A stretch of DNA of 63,040 bases from Candidatus Heimdallarchaeota archaeon (GCA_019058275.1 JAHLVW010000057.1:1-63040); one strand, 5' to 3'; positions 34,970 through 43,631 are shown, numbered from the stretch's first letter. Made by a program: numbers and translations. Notes: a model not told the origin generated them from the sequence alone.

Positions 34970-35393
34970 TTTTTTCCAAGCTCTCTTTTTTCTTTTGCTA
35001 TTGGATCGATTACGTTTATATTGGGTATTTGTTTGAAAGACTGATCGTGTGTTAACAGCTTCTTTATTTTCTCCTCTTCCATTATTGCTAATATACATGC
35101 ATCTCTTCCCCCTAATCCCAGATGTTTTGTCTGGTAAAGCTTTTTAACCACTTTTTCTAATAATTTTCTTTTACATCTAGTATTTTGAATTCACCTTGTA
35201 TAAACATCATTGCTTTATCTTTTGCTTCATTTCTTTCCAATCTTCTAAACAAGTAATGAATTGTTTCTATTGCCACTATGGTTATAATGACTACTTCTTT
35301 TTTCTTCAGATATTCTTCTAAAATCTCAACTGTTTTTTCGTGTTCAGGCATGTTTTCATCAAAATAATAGGCTCAAATATTTGAATCCACCAT
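34948..35393 (-). pseudogene. vapC: VapC-type PIN toxin, broken by a TGA and a frameshift
   Basis: The PIN RNase toxin of the VapBC pair, about 148 codons, starts at ATG 35393, five bases after the vapB stop. The opening reads MVDSNI, then TGA (35373-35375), then AYYFDENMPEHEK. Archaeal PIN proteins usually have Trp at that place (DSNIWxYYFD), so a TGG-to-TGA change fits. A second lesion near 35152-35160 is a one-base frameshift: KENY-stop in one frame continues as LEKVVKKLYQTKHLGLGGRDACIL in another. The acidic PIN residues (Asp3, Glu in AIETIHYL, Asp in GRDACIL) remain. The C-terminal KFKGI tail and stop lie in tRNA copy B. Confidence 0.8.
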
Positions 35394-35398
35394 AATTG

Positions 35399-35641
35399 TC
35401 AGACATTTTTCTCCCAGATAGTTTTCAGTTCTAATGGTTTTATTTCTTCTTTTGATCCTTTCTTTGTTATACAACCTTTTAATTTTGAGGAAAACTCTTC
35501 AAATGATATTACTTTTCGGATAATCAGCTCTTTTCCTTTTCTTTCTAGCTGTAATGTCATTCCTGGTTCAAGTCCTAAAGCTTTTCTTTCTTCCTCTGGA
35601 ATAACTATTCTTCCTTTCTCATCCACAGTAATCTTACTCAT
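35399..35641 (-). CDS. vapB: VapB-type AbrB/SpoVT antitoxin
   Basis: An 80-residue protein. Residues 1-47 are a swapped-hairpin AbrB DNA-binding domain (MSKITVDEKGRIVIPEEERKALG, GMTLQLERKGKELIIRK). The C-terminal 30 residues, with PLELKTIWE, would wrap the PIN toxin. It neutralises VapC and represses the operon in such pairs. The antitoxin frame is intact although vapC is broken. A likely box A (TATATCTAAG on the minus strand, about 35703-35712) lies in the 52-base block shared with the next cassette. Confidence 0.85.
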   Translation of the reverse strand: MSKITVDEKGRIVIPEEERKALGLEPGMTLQLERKGKELIIRKVISFEEFSSKLKGCITKKGSKEEIKPLELKTIWEKNV

Positions 35642-35686
35642 TATCTTACACCATTCTCTCTTGGACCAATCATGATTCTTTCTTAC

Positions 35687-35832
35687 TATTATTAGTTCTA
35701 TCTTAGATATAGAAACAATGATATTTTATGGTTAATTTATCCCTTTTTACCATTTATTATCACATAAATACTAATAATTAAAACTTATGTGTTTGGTGGA
35801 AAGTCGAGGTTCAAATCCCCCCAGGCTTGCCA
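35687..35832. repeat. Cassette flank, first copy (promoter block plus tRNA fragment)
   Basis: This segment, upstream of vapB and running into tRNA copy C, matches 36496-36641 upstream of the DUF433 gene. The first 52 bases (35687-35738) are the same at roughly 45 of 52 positions, the tract before the tRNA part is weaker but of near-equal length, and both reach CTTATGTGT just before the tRNA segment. The toxin-antitoxin genes behind the two flanks are unrelated. Confidence 0.6.
35794..35832 (+). repeat. tRNA 3'-half copy C (diverged)
   Basis: T-arm CGAGG, TTCAAAT, CCCC, then acceptor-like CAGGCTT, G and CCA. Compared with copy A, the acceptor has two changes and the T-stem no longer pairs cleanly. 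It sits between the vapB promoter block and the stop of the DUF5615 gene, three bases away. Confidence 0.7.
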
Positions 35833-35835
35833 TTC

Positions 35836-36222
35836 CTATTTCTCTTTTTCGATTACAATTTTACTCTTTTTTCCTTCACTAATTATCCTAATGATTTTTT
35901 CTGTAACTATTGTGAAATTTCCTTCTAGTTTTTTTGATTGTGATTTTAGTAGTTTTTGTATAACTCTTATCTTGTTTTCAGTTCTTTCATCTTCTAGTTT
36001 TAATAGTATTGCTCCCTTATGTGATTTCTTCGAGCGAGTAATTAATTCTCCGAAATCCTTATCATTTGTTATCAAAATATAATTCTTTTCATTTGCTATC
36101 TTAAGTATACTATCGTCATCTGCTCCTCGTACTTCATCATATACTGAATAAACTTTATGTCTTTGTTCCTTCAACCATTTAGCCACCTTTGGTTCAGTAC
36201 ATTCATCTACAAGAAATCGCAT
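35836..36222 (-). CDS. DUF5615 PIN-like toxin
   Basis: A 128-residue PIN-like nuclease of the DUF5615 type, the usual toxin partner of DUF433. The N-terminal MRFLVDECTEPKVAKWLKEQRH carries the first acidic residue, RGADDDSILKIA and LITNDKDFGELI the others; this order is typical of the family. ATG 36222 is two bases after the DUF433 stop, so the two are co-translated. The gene ends three bases from tRNA copy C. Both genes of the pair look intact, unlike the neighbouring vapC. Confidence 0.85.
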   Translation of the reverse strand: MRFLVDECTEPKVAKWLKEQRHKVYSVYDEVRGADDDSILKIANEKNYILITNDKDFGELITRSKKSHKGAILLKLEDERTENKIRVIQKLLKSQSKKLEGNFTIVTEKIIRIISEGKKSKIVIEKEK

Positions 36223-36224
36223 TG

Positions 36225-36473
36225 CTAGACTGCCTCTTCTACGATAGGGACAAAAGTGGTGTTTTCTAATGTTTCAGAAGCATATAAAAGGCAGGCAAGT
36301 ATATCCTCTCTGGTTAATCCATCATATTCTTCTATAATTTCCTCGAAAGTTATGTCATTAGCTAAGAGATTCAATATGAATTGCACTGTTAACCTCGTGC
36401 CTTTTATAACTGGTTTTCCTGTCATTATTTTCGGATCTAATGTTATCCTTTCAAGGAGCTTTTTTTCTGTCAA
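36225..36473 (-). CDS. DUF433 antitoxin-like protein
   Basis: An 82-residue DUF433 protein, a helix-turn-helix family that normally precedes a DUF5615 toxin. The family signature ITLDPKIMTGKPVIKGTRLTV is followed by FILNLLANDITFEEIIEEY and LTREDILACLLYA. It probably binds the operon promoter and neutralises the toxin. A box-A-like TTTATATTTAAG lies on the minus strand about 40 bases before the ATG, inside the block shared with the vapB cassette. Confidence 0.85.
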   Translation of the reverse strand: MTEKKLLERITLDPKIMTGKPVIKGTRLTVQFILNLLANDITFEEIIEEYDGLTREDILACLLYASETLENTTFVPIVEEAV

Positions 36474-36495
36474 ATTTAGTTACTCTCCTTTAACT

Positions 36496-36641
36496 TATTA
36501 TTAGTATAATCTTAAATATAAAAACAATGATGTTTTATGATTAATTTGCTTTTTCTCTTGTCTTTTAACTCATATACATTAAGATAAATATAGCTTATGT
36601 GTATAGGACGGTCGTGGGTTCAAATCCCACCGGGTCTACCA
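36496..36641. repeat. Cassette flank, second copy (promoter block plus tRNA fragment)
   Basis: The partner of 35687-35832. It lies upstream of the DUF433/DUF5615 pair and includes its promoter and tRNA copy D. The two flanks have nearly the same length (115 or 116 bases from block start to the GTCG of the tRNA part), so they look like true duplicates that drifted apart. Confidence 0.6.
36604..36641 (+). repeat. tRNA 3'-half copy D
   Basis: Variable region CGGTC, T-stem GTGGG, TTCAAAT, CCCAC, acceptor CGGGTCT, A and CCA. From GGTC to CCA it differs from copy A at only two positions (one in the acceptor, one at the discriminator), and it can also pair with the 20222 acceptor strand with one G-U pair. 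It lies 15 bases from the stop of the QueG-like gene and is the right boundary of the cassette row. Confidence 0.8.
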
Positions 36642-36656
36642 TTTTCTTTAATGTGC

Positions 36657-37574
36657 TTATTTTAATAAAACTCTTAAATTTCTTTTAAGAATAGGTAGGC
36701 AATATTTAACATATGAAGGGTGGTACATATCTAGCTTTTGTTCTATTGAATTCACAATCTCTTCTTCTCCTTTTCCTTCTAGGATTACCATTGTTTCTTC
36801 TTCAGTTAAATCCTCAAACCTTCTAGTATTCTTAATTGCAGTTTTGTTAGCTGGGCAATACTTTTGACATTTCATACAACCAATTAATGCATTGTGAGCA
36901 TCTGCTTCTATCCATGAAGGAAACTCTCCTTTAATTTCATTGTATAGTGTAATGCATTTCTCAACGTCAATGATAAAATCATCTTGAGAAATAGCTTGTG
37001 CAGGACATTTATTTATGCATATAGAGCACTTTTCGCATTCATCGAGCATTTTTGCTTCTTGAAAATTATCCTCATTAAAATCATAATCTGTATAGAAGCA
37101 AAATAGATTTACTAAGCTTCCTAATTCATCAACATAGCAAATATTATTTCTTCCATATTTTCCCAATCCACTTCTTGTAGCTAATAGCTTTAAATGTACA
37201 GTTCTAACCCTTTCTACTCTATATCCCGGTTCTTTTATTACATCATCTAAAATTGATTTAGTTATATCTTCTTCAGTTACTTCTGATGATAAGTAATTTT
37301 GAGGAATCATCACCTCATGTATGACTCCATTATAATGGAAGTTGACTAAAGCAACTTTGCTTTCTAATGCTAAAGCAATGACATATTTTGCTTCCTGAAA
37401 TTCATCTGGGAGTTGAAACTTAAAATTGCCAATATATCCTCTTAGTATTTTATTTTTACTTATTTTTCCCTTTTGATCCAATTCATCTATATCTTCTTGT
37501 AATTCTTGTAAATGTCTTATGGGCATTACTTTATATTTCACTTTTAGATTTTTTAGAGTCAATTCGTTAGACAT
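36657..37574 (-). CDS. QueG-like protein with double 4Fe-4S cluster
   Basis: A 305-residue iron-sulfur protein. Residues 50-170 resemble the catalytic region of epoxyqueuosine reductase QueG (EAKYVIALAL, GLGKYGRNNICYVDELGSLVNLF). Two 4Fe-4S motifs follow: CxxCxxCxxxC at Cys180, 183, 186, 190 and a second with Cys207, 233, 236, 240. QueG uses cobalamin to reduce epoxyqueuosine in tRNA, but many archaeal relatives have other roles. The conserved RxxGLGxxGxN stretch is kept. The gene ends just outside tRNA copy D, so it is probably the original chromosomal neighbour of the tRNA site. Confidence 0.78.
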   Translation of the reverse strand: MSNELTLKNLKVKYKVMPIRHLQELQEDIDELDQKGKISKNKILRGYIGNFKFQLPDEFQEAKYVIALALESKVALVNFHYNGVIHEVMIPQNYLSSEVTEEDITKSILDDVIKEPGYRVERVRTVHLKLLATRSGLGKYGRNNICYVDELGSLVNLFCFYTDYDFNEDNFQEAKMLDECEKCSICINKCPAQAISQDDFIIDVEKCITLYNEIKGEFPSWIEADAHNALIGCMKCQKYCPANKTAIKNTRRFEDLTEEETMVILEGKGEEEIVNSIEQKLDMYHPSYVKYCLPILKRNLRVLLK

Positions 37575-37904
37575 TGATTTTCACTACCTTTCCTGTTTAG
37601 ATATTTGAAATATCTTTTTCACAAGAGTTACTTATACTCTCTATTACTTATCAGTTAAATTTTTTCTCATGCATTCGAGACATCTTTCTTGATAGAATTA
37701 CATTAGTGAGAATCAAATAGGATTTTTTCTTCATTTTTTTTGTAAATATTATTTTTTTCACATAAATTTTGATCAGAATAATCGCATTACTAGCTATCTA
37801 CTTACTACTATTTGCTTGTATTTTCTCTATTTACAATATCTAAAAAAACAAATAAAAGATTTTAAAGCACGTTTGTAAACGAATATTATGTAGTGGTGAA
37901 CTCT
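37575..37904. promoter_or_regulatory. Intergenic region upstream of pstB
   Basis: A 330-base AT-rich gap between divergent genes with no ORF I can support. A TTTTAAAG box near 37860 lies about 45 bases before the chosen pstB start. No perfect palindrome like that before pstS was seen. Confidence 0.35.
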
Positions 37905-38792
37905 GTGTCTAATGCTGACAAAGACGAATTAACTGATAATCAAAGTAATAACGAACAAGAAAAGGCTGCAATTGCAATTAAAATTGCCACTGAATTAACT
38001 GATGCTCCTGATATTGTTAGCGATGAATTAATTAGAACACATGAACTTAAAATGGAGACTGTGGAACTTTCACATTGGTATGCAGATAAACGAGTTCTTT
38101 CAGGTATATCTTTACCTATTTTCGAGAATCGAGTCACAGCTATTATTGGTCCATCTGGTTGTGGGAAATCAACTTTCTTACGAGATTTAAATCGAATGAA
38201 TGACTTAATTAGCATTTCACGTATTTCTGGGCAAGTTCTTCTAGATGGTCAAGATATTTATGATAAAAGTGTTGATACAGTAAAGTTACGAAAGAGGATT
38301 GGTATGGTCTTCCAAAAACCGAATCCTTTTGCTATGTCAATTGAGAATAATATTGCGTATGGACCATACGTTCATGGTGTAAAATCTGACGAATTTCCAA
38401 CAATAATTGAAAGTAGTTTAAGAAAATCTGCTTTATGGGATGAAGTAAAAAATCGTCTTGGTGATACTGCTTTATCATTATCAGGTGGACAACAACAACG
38501 CTTATGCATTGCAAGAGCTTTATCTGTTGAACCTGAAGTTATTTTATTTGATGAACCTTGTAGTTCCTTAGATCCTCATGCCACTGCAAAAATTGAGGAT
38601 CTTATTACAAAATTAAAAGAAGAATACACAGTTGTTATTGTTACACATAATATGCAACAAGCAGCTCGAGTTTCTGATTATACAGCATTCTTTAATTTAG
38701 GAGAATTAATTGAATTCAATCGAACAAAAACAATCTTTAGCGCTCCAGAACGTAAGATGACAGAGGAATATATTTCTGGAAGATTTGGATAA
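37905..38792 (+). CDS. pstB: Phosphate ABC transporter ATP-binding protein PstB
   Basis: ATPase of the high-affinity phosphate importer. Walker A GPSGCGKS, the PstB-typical RDLNRMNDL and [10 protein letters not shown] (Q-loop), signature [15 protein letters not shown], Walker B VILFDEP and the SSLDPHAT D-loop are all there. I chose GTG 37905 because GGTGA lies five bases upstream; two in-frame GTGs at 37893 and 37896 are alternatives. A 45-residue acidic N-terminal extension precedes the ABC domain, which is unusual. It is followed by phoU, 43 bases away. The membrane subunits are in a separate unit from 40716. Confidence 0.95.
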   Translation: MSNADKDELTDNQSNNEQEKAAIAIKIATELTDAPDIVSDELIRTHELKMETVELSHWYADKRVLSGISLPIFENRVTAIIGPSGCGKSTFLRDLNRMNDLISISRISGQVLLDGQDIYDKSVDTVKLRKRIGMVFQKPNPFAMSIENNIAYGPYVHGVKSDEFPTIIESSLRKSALWDEVKNRLGDTALSLSGGQQQRLCIARALSVEPEVILFDEPCSSLDPHATAKIEDLITKLKEEYTVVIVTHNMQQAARVSDYTAFFNLGELIEFNRTKTIFSAPERKMTEEYISGRFG

Positions 38793-38835
38793 AAATAGCA
38801 ATATAGAAAATAGCTTGTATATAGGATGGATAGAA

Positions 38836-39516
38836 ATGGATGATAAAAAAAAGTTTGGTGGAACTATTCGTTTTAAAGAATTAATGAACGAATTATCTGG
38901 GCATGTTTCCGATCTTTCAGAATTAGTTTCACGAATGATAGATAATGGTCTTATTGCACTTTTAGAAGATGATGAGAATTTATACAAAACCCTCCAAGAT
39001 GATCTTACTCTAGTCCATACAATCTTTGATGCCTTAGATGGATCTGCTATGAGTAGTCTTGCTTTACATCAACCATTTGCTAGTGATTTAAGGTACATAA
39101 TCTCGAGTATAAAAATTGGCAATGAAATTCATCGCTGTGCTCATGATGCGGTTCATATAGCTCATAGCTCTGAATTTGTTGATCGTAATAAAACAATGTT
39201 TAATGGTTGCATAAAAGATATTGGCGAATTAGGAAAATTAGCTCTAAAAATGTTCCATGAAAGTACACAAGCATTCATAAATAAAAAAGCACTAGATTTT
39301 AAAGAATGGCAAAAACTAGATGACAAAGTAGATCATCTCCATGAAGAGATTATCAATGATATTAACTCGATTATGGAAAAAAATCCTGAATGGGTAAGAG
39401 CTGGAGTTAGTCTAATTCTCGCTACAAGATATATTGAACGAATTGCTGACCATGCGTGCAATATTGTTGAAGAAAGCTCATATGTTGTTACAAGCAAAAG
39501 GGGAAAAATAGAATAA
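38836..39516 (+). CDS. phoU: PhoU-family phosphate regulator
   Basis: A PhoU protein of 226 residues, two three-helix bundles with the metal-site patterns E/DxxxD (for example DDKVDHLHEEI and YIERIADHACNIVEE near the C-terminus). It modulates the Pst transporter and phosphate sensing. The open frame reaches a TTG at 38785 that overlaps pstB, but ATG 38836 with AGGATGG just upstream is more likely. It converges with the AbrB-PhoU regulator. Confidence 0.9.
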   Translation: MDDKKKFGGTIRFKELMNELSGHVSDLSELVSRMIDNGLIALLEDDENLYKTLQDDLTLVHTIFDALDGSAMSSLALHQPFASDLRYIISSIKIGNEIHRCAHDAVHIAHSSEFVDRNKTMFNGCIKDIGELGKLALKMFHESTQAFINKKALDFKEWQKLDDKVDHLHEEIINDINSIMEKNPEWVRAGVSLILATRYIERIADHACNIVEESSYVVTSKRGKIE

Positions 39517-39550
39517 GTTTTTAGTTAGTTCCAGTTTTTCCATTTTTCAG

Positions 39551-40552
39551 CTATTGCGTTCTATCAATTGCCATTTCTGCTATATCTGCCCCATATCCAC
39601 AGATTCGTTCAAGATCCCTTTCAACATGTTGAACTTGAATCTCAATATCTATATCCGAAGATCGTTCTCTTATCAATTTTCCAGTAGAGAGTTCATTTTG
39701 CAATTCATCGAAGATTTTTATCGCTTTAAATGCAAGATCGATTTTTAATCCCAAGAAACTCTGTATTGCTTGTGTGTGAACTTCCATTGCTTTATCAGAA
39801 TACTTCAATAGATATTTCTTAATATTTTCATCTATTATCTTACCATTAAGATTTATACAACAATAGGCTATGCTTTCACAATGATCAGCTATTTTTTCCA
39901 ATGATTTAGCTACAGGATAAATGTAAAGAACTTCATGAGGTTTCATATTGAGTTCTTTAAGTATTGTTGGGTTTTCAAGTGCAGAAGCAATTTCTCTTCG
40001 TATTAGAAAATATAATCTATCAACTGATGTTTCACGCTCAAAAATATCATTAGCGTTCTCTTTTTCTGAATTTACAAAAGATTCAATCGAAACCTTTTGC
40101 ATGTTTCTTGCAATTAAATGTGCTCTTCTTAGAGCTTTATCAATTGGAAATTCTCCATGTAATGCTAAATCCCTAATTTCTACTTCATTAGGATTCTCTG
40201 AAATGATCTCGCTGCCTATTAGATTAGCTACTGTTGAAGATATTAGTTTGCTAGTTTTTGGATCAATTTCTATGTTAGATTTAATAATGATTTTTGAATA
40301 TCCCGCTAAATATTTTGATATTATAATTTTATCAAGTATTGAATTATCCTTGATTTTCTCTAATTGTATTGTCACTTCTCGTTCTCTGGAAAAATTCAAT
40401 GATTCTTTAGAGATGATTAGAGTACCATCAGCTTGTTCCAAGATTGATAATTCATTGCCTTGTTCTAATTTCATTCGATCAATCCATTCTCTTGGAAGGC
40501 TAATAGTATATGTAGCTCTCCCTGTCAATTGTATTTTTCTTTTAATAGACAA
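39551..40552 (-). CDS. AbrB-PhoU phosphate uptake regulator
   Basis: A 333-residue archaeal fusion. Residues 1-50 form an AbrB-type DNA-binding hairpin (RKIQLTGRATYTISLPREWIDRMKLEQGNEL), and the rest is a PhoU-like helical region with SLEKIADHCESIAY and a C-terminal ERICGYGADIAEMAID. Proteins with this layout are thought to couple phosphate status to transcription of pst genes. It is divergent from pstSCA, and a perfect 12-base palindrome lies in the shared promoter region. Confidence 0.9.
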   Translation of the reverse strand: MSIKRKIQLTGRATYTISLPREWIDRMKLEQGNELSILEQADGTLIISKESLNFSREREVTIQLEKIKDNSILDKIIISKYLAGYSKIIIKSNIEIDPKTSKLISSTVANLIGSEIISENPNEVEIRDLALHGEFPIDKALRRAHLIARNMQKVSIESFVNSEKENANDIFERETSVDRLYFLIRREIASALENPTILKELNMKPHEVLYIYPVAKSLEKIADHCESIAYCCINLNGKIIDENIKKYLLKYSDKAMEVHTQAIQSFLGLKIDLAFKAIKIFDELQNELSTGKLIRERSSDIDIEIQVQHVERDLERICGYGADIAEMAIDRTQ

Positions 40553-40640
40553 TTTTATTCCTCAAATTTTTTTTTTCCAATGAATATAAATTGATTTACC
40601 GTTTATAGTCATTAAAACCTATCTATTGTTAAAGATAATT

Positions 40641-40652
40641 ATCTATATAGAT
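40641..40652. promoter_or_regulatory. Palindrome in the pstS/regulator intergenic region
   Basis: ATCTATATAGAT is a perfect 12-base palindrome 64 bases before the pstS ATG and 89 bases before the regulator's start. It is embedded in AT-rich promoter sequence and is a candidate operator for the AbrB-PhoU protein. Confidence 0.45.
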
Positions 40653-40715
40653 GACATAATTTTATTAAAATGAAAATAGTCTATTAACATAATTATTAAT
40701 ACTAAATACTATTTT

Positions 40716-41651
40716 ATGGATGCTAAAAGTACGGTTGAATTTACTATGTCGTTTTCAAAGAAAAAGGATCGCTGGACTATTTTTCTTATAGTTATGATAC
40801 CAATTGCTGCTCTATCAGGTTGGTTTCTAGCAAAATCGGCATTAAATACAAATGAAACTTTTTATGTTAATATTGAAGGTTCAACTACTGTCTATAAAAT
40901 AATTGATAAATCATACAAAGCTTTTACTCTATATCATTCAGGAGTTATTATTACTGTTACAGGAACAGGAACTGGCTCTGGGATAACAGCTTTAATTGAT
41001 GGACAAACAGACATAGCTATGGCTTCTCGACCATTCAAAGATACAGAACAAACAAATGCCAATGGAGGTTTAATTGCTATCAGTATTGCTAAAGATGCAT
41101 TAGCAATCATTACTCATGCTTCAGCAACCCCAATTAATATGACGTTAGATGTAGCACGTGCAATTTTTAATGGTTCAATTACTGAATGGGAACATCCAGC
41201 AATAGCTGCTTCTGGTCTTTCTGGTACTATTCAAGTTGTTGTTAGAGAGTCAGGTTCTGGTACGAGAGATGCTTTTAACGAGCTTGTGATGGGTGATTCA
41301 AAACAGATTGAGAATGGAAGTGCATATGTAAGTAATGCCATACAAAAAAGTAGTAATCAACTCATTAAAGATGCTGTTGCTGCCAATCCAAATTACATTG
41401 GTTATCTAGGAATTGGTTATATTGATTCAGAAGTAAAAGCAGTTTCAATAAATGGAGTAAAACCAAATATTGAAAATGTTCTTAGTGGATTATATACAAT
41501 TCAAAGAGAATTATTTTTGATTACTTCTGGTGATCCAGAAGGTATGGTTAAAGAATTTATTAATTGGTCATTGAGTCCTGAAGGACAAGATATCGTTTTG
41601 GAAACTGGTTTCATTAATGTTGCACCAACGACTGATGACATTTACAATTAA
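40716..41651 (+). CDS. pstS: Phosphate-binding protein PstS
   Basis: Extracellular phosphate receptor of 311 residues, with an N-terminal membrane anchor (about residues 22-40) instead of a lipobox. The phosphate-site elements of PstS are present: IEGSTTVYKI near the start, GTGTGSGI, DIAMASRPF, and the RESGSGTRDAF segment. GYLGIGYI and the C-terminal helix follow the family. It is the first gene of pstS-pstC-pstA. An internal ATG at 40746 could also serve, shortening the cytoplasmic tail by ten residues. Confidence 0.94.
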   Translation: MDAKSTVEFTMSFSKKKDRWTIFLIVMIPIAALSGWFLAKSALNTNETFYVNIEGSTTVYKIIDKSYKAFTLYHSGVIITVTGTGTGSGITALIDGQTDIAMASRPFKDTEQTNANGGLIAISIAKDALAIITHASATPINMTLDVARAIFNGSITEWEHPAIAASGLSGTIQVVVRESGSGTRDAFNELVMGDSKQIENGSAYVSNAIQKSSNQLIKDAVAANPNYIGYLGIGYIDSEVKAVSINGVKPNIENVLSGLYTIQRELFLITSGDPEGMVKEFINWSLSPEGQDIVLETGFINVAPTTDDIYN

Positions 41652-41665
41652 TTAGCAGGTTAATA

Positions 41666-42655
41666 TTGAGGGCACTAAAATTGAGTCAAGATACAAACTT
41701 TCTTGAGAAAACAATTAATGAGCAACAACCCAAGAGTGAAACCAGTTCAACTGAAAGTGAGATTCTTGAAATTGGCAAGCAAAAAATAAGTTGGCAAAAA
41801 ATCATCTTGATAATCTTTGCGAGTATTTCTGTCATTATTGTCATTCTTATTTTTGTATTCATTCTTATAAATGGCTTACAAATTATACCTGATTTTGGCT
41901 TATTCAAATTCCTTTTTGGTACAGATTGGAATCCTGAAGCCGATCAATATGGAATACTTCATGGAGTTGTAGGTACAATTATGGTTGTAACTATTGCTAT
42001 GGTAGTAGCTATACCCATTAGTATTTCATGTTCAATTTACATTGCTGAAATTGCTCCTCCTGTTGTTAGAAAAATACTAAAGCCAACTGTTGAATTATTA
42101 GCAAGTATACCCTCAGTAGTTTATGGTTTCTTTGGTTTGTTTACTTTAGTACCTGCTGTTAAATTTATTTTCAAATTACCAACTGGTGAGAATGCACTTT
42201 CTGGTGGTCTTATCTTAGCAATAATGGTTATTCCAACAATTGTTTCTATAACTGATGATGCAATAAAAGCAGTTCCAAAAACATATCGCGAAGGCTCTTT
42301 TGCTCTTGGTGCAACAAATTGGCAAACAATAAGAAAAGTCGTTTTGCCTGCAGCACTTTCAGGAATAACTACTGCTGTTATCTTAGCTTTTGGTAGAGCT
42401 ATAGGTGAAACAATGGCTGTTTTAATGGTAGCAGGTGGAGCTTCTCAGATACCTAAACCTTTTTTCAATATTTTAGTTCCAGTTGATCCTTTAACAGCTA
42501 TAATTGCAAGAGAACTTGGAGAAGCATCTCAAGGAGGTACTCAATTCCATGCTATTTTTGGCATAGCAATTGTTCTTTTCTTAATAACATTTACAGTAAA
42601 TCTTATCGGTGATTTGGCAATCAAACGTTTCACAAAGAAATTTAGAGGTGCATAA
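41666..42655 (+). CDS. pstC: Phosphate ABC transporter permease PstC
   Basis: A 329-residue inner-membrane subunit with a 45-residue cytoplasmic N-terminus, one leading helix, and a six-helix permease domain. The ATPase-contact loop is EGSFALGATNWQTIRKVVLPAA (EAA type), and the PSVVYGFFGL segment is typical of PstC. TTG 41666 is the likely start, with AGGT upstream, 14 bases after pstS. It overlaps none of its neighbours and is followed after five bases by pstA. Confidence 0.93.
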   Translation: MRALKLSQDTNFLEKTINEQQPKSETSSTESEILEIGKQKISWQKIILIIFASISVIIVILIFVFILINGLQIIPDFGLFKFLFGTDWNPEADQYGILHGVVGTIMVVTIAMVVAIPISISCSIYIAEIAPPVVRKILKPTVELLASIPSVVYGFFGLFTLVPAVKFIFKLPTGENALSGGLILAIMVIPTIVSITDDAIKAVPKTYREGSFALGATNWQTIRKVVLPAALSGITTAVILAFGRAIGETMAVLMVAGGASQIPKPFFNILVPVDPLTAIIARELGEASQGGTQFHAIFGIAIVLFLITFTVNLIGDLAIKRFTKKFRGA

Positions 42656-42659
42656 ATCA

Positions 42660-43619
42660 ATGGACAAATCGCAAAACAAACAATCAACAATAAAAGACAA
42701 CGATAAAACTGAATCCACTCAAAGTGAAATAACCTCATTTCAATCTGTTGATTTTGATGCCTTGCCAAAAAAACGACGTCTTATGCAACCCAAAATCTCT
42801 CAGAAACTAACCTTTATAATGCTTGCATCTTCTGCAGCATTTATTTTTCTAATACTCGTTTCATTTATCTTAATATTAGTAATAAATGGTTCGAGAGGAC
42901 TTTCATTCCAGCTTTTGTTTATGAAACCTGGTCCAGAAGTTGAATGGTCAATTAGACCTGCCATTATAGGTACGATTCTTCTTATCCTTGGAGCTGTGGG
43001 ACTTGCATTACCTTTAGGACTCGCTGCTGCAATATATCTAAATGAATATGCAAAAGGTGGTATTATTGTTACTATAATTAATCAAGGAATAAATAATCTT
43101 GCAGGAGTTCCATCAATAGTTTTTGGTATCTTTGGATATGCCTTTTTCGTTTTGGCACTAGGAATAGGAAAATCGTTGGTTGCTGCTTGGTTAACTTTAG
43201 CTTGTATGATTTTACCTACAATAATTCGAACATCTCAAGAAGCTTTGAAAACTGTACCTCCTGATTATAGAGATGGAAGCTTAGCTTTAGGAGCAACTAA
43301 ATGGCAAACAATTCGACATGTAATTTTACCAGCTGCATTACCAGGAATAACAACTGGTGTTATTCTTGCTTTAGGAAGAGCTGCAGGGGAAACTGCTGCA
43401 ATCTTATTTGTTGGAGTAGCTACTGGTGTTCCAGCTTTTAGTGGATTTCTTTCAAGATTTCCTGCAATACCTTTTGAGCTTTATATGATGGCAATCTCAG
43501 CTCCTTCATCCACAAGAAACATCCAATGGGCAATAGCTCTCGTTTTAGTTGTAATCGTTTTTGCGTTTAATCTCAGTGTGATAATTTTAAGAAATCGATC
43601 TGAAAAAGAAAAGCATTAG
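42660..43619 (+). CDS. pstA: Phosphate ABC transporter permease PstA
   Basis: A 319-residue permease partner of PstC. After a polar N-terminus (about 50 residues) come six membrane segments. The EAA loop is DGSLALGATKWQTIRHVILPAALPG, closely matching the PstC copy, and PSIVFGIFGYAFF is the PstA/C signature helix. ATG 42660 lies five bases after the pstC stop with GGTG upstream; a longer frame from 42609 would overlap pstC and is not preferred. Confidence 0.93.
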   Translation: MDKSQNKQSTIKDNDKTESTQSEITSFQSVDFDALPKKRRLMQPKISQKLTFIMLASSAAFIFLILVSFILILVINGSRGLSFQLLFMKPGPEVEWSIRPAIIGTILLILGAVGLALPLGLAAAIYLNEYAKGGIIVTIINQGINNLAGVPSIVFGIFGYAFFVLALGIGKSLVAAWLTLACMILPTIIRTSQEALKTVPPDYRDGSLALGATKWQTIRHVILPAALPGITTGVILALGRAAGETAAILFVGVATGVPAFSGFLSRFPAIPFELYMMAISAPSSTRNIQWAIALVLVVIVFAFNLSVIILRNRSEKEKH

Positions 43620-43631
43620 AAGAAATGAAAT

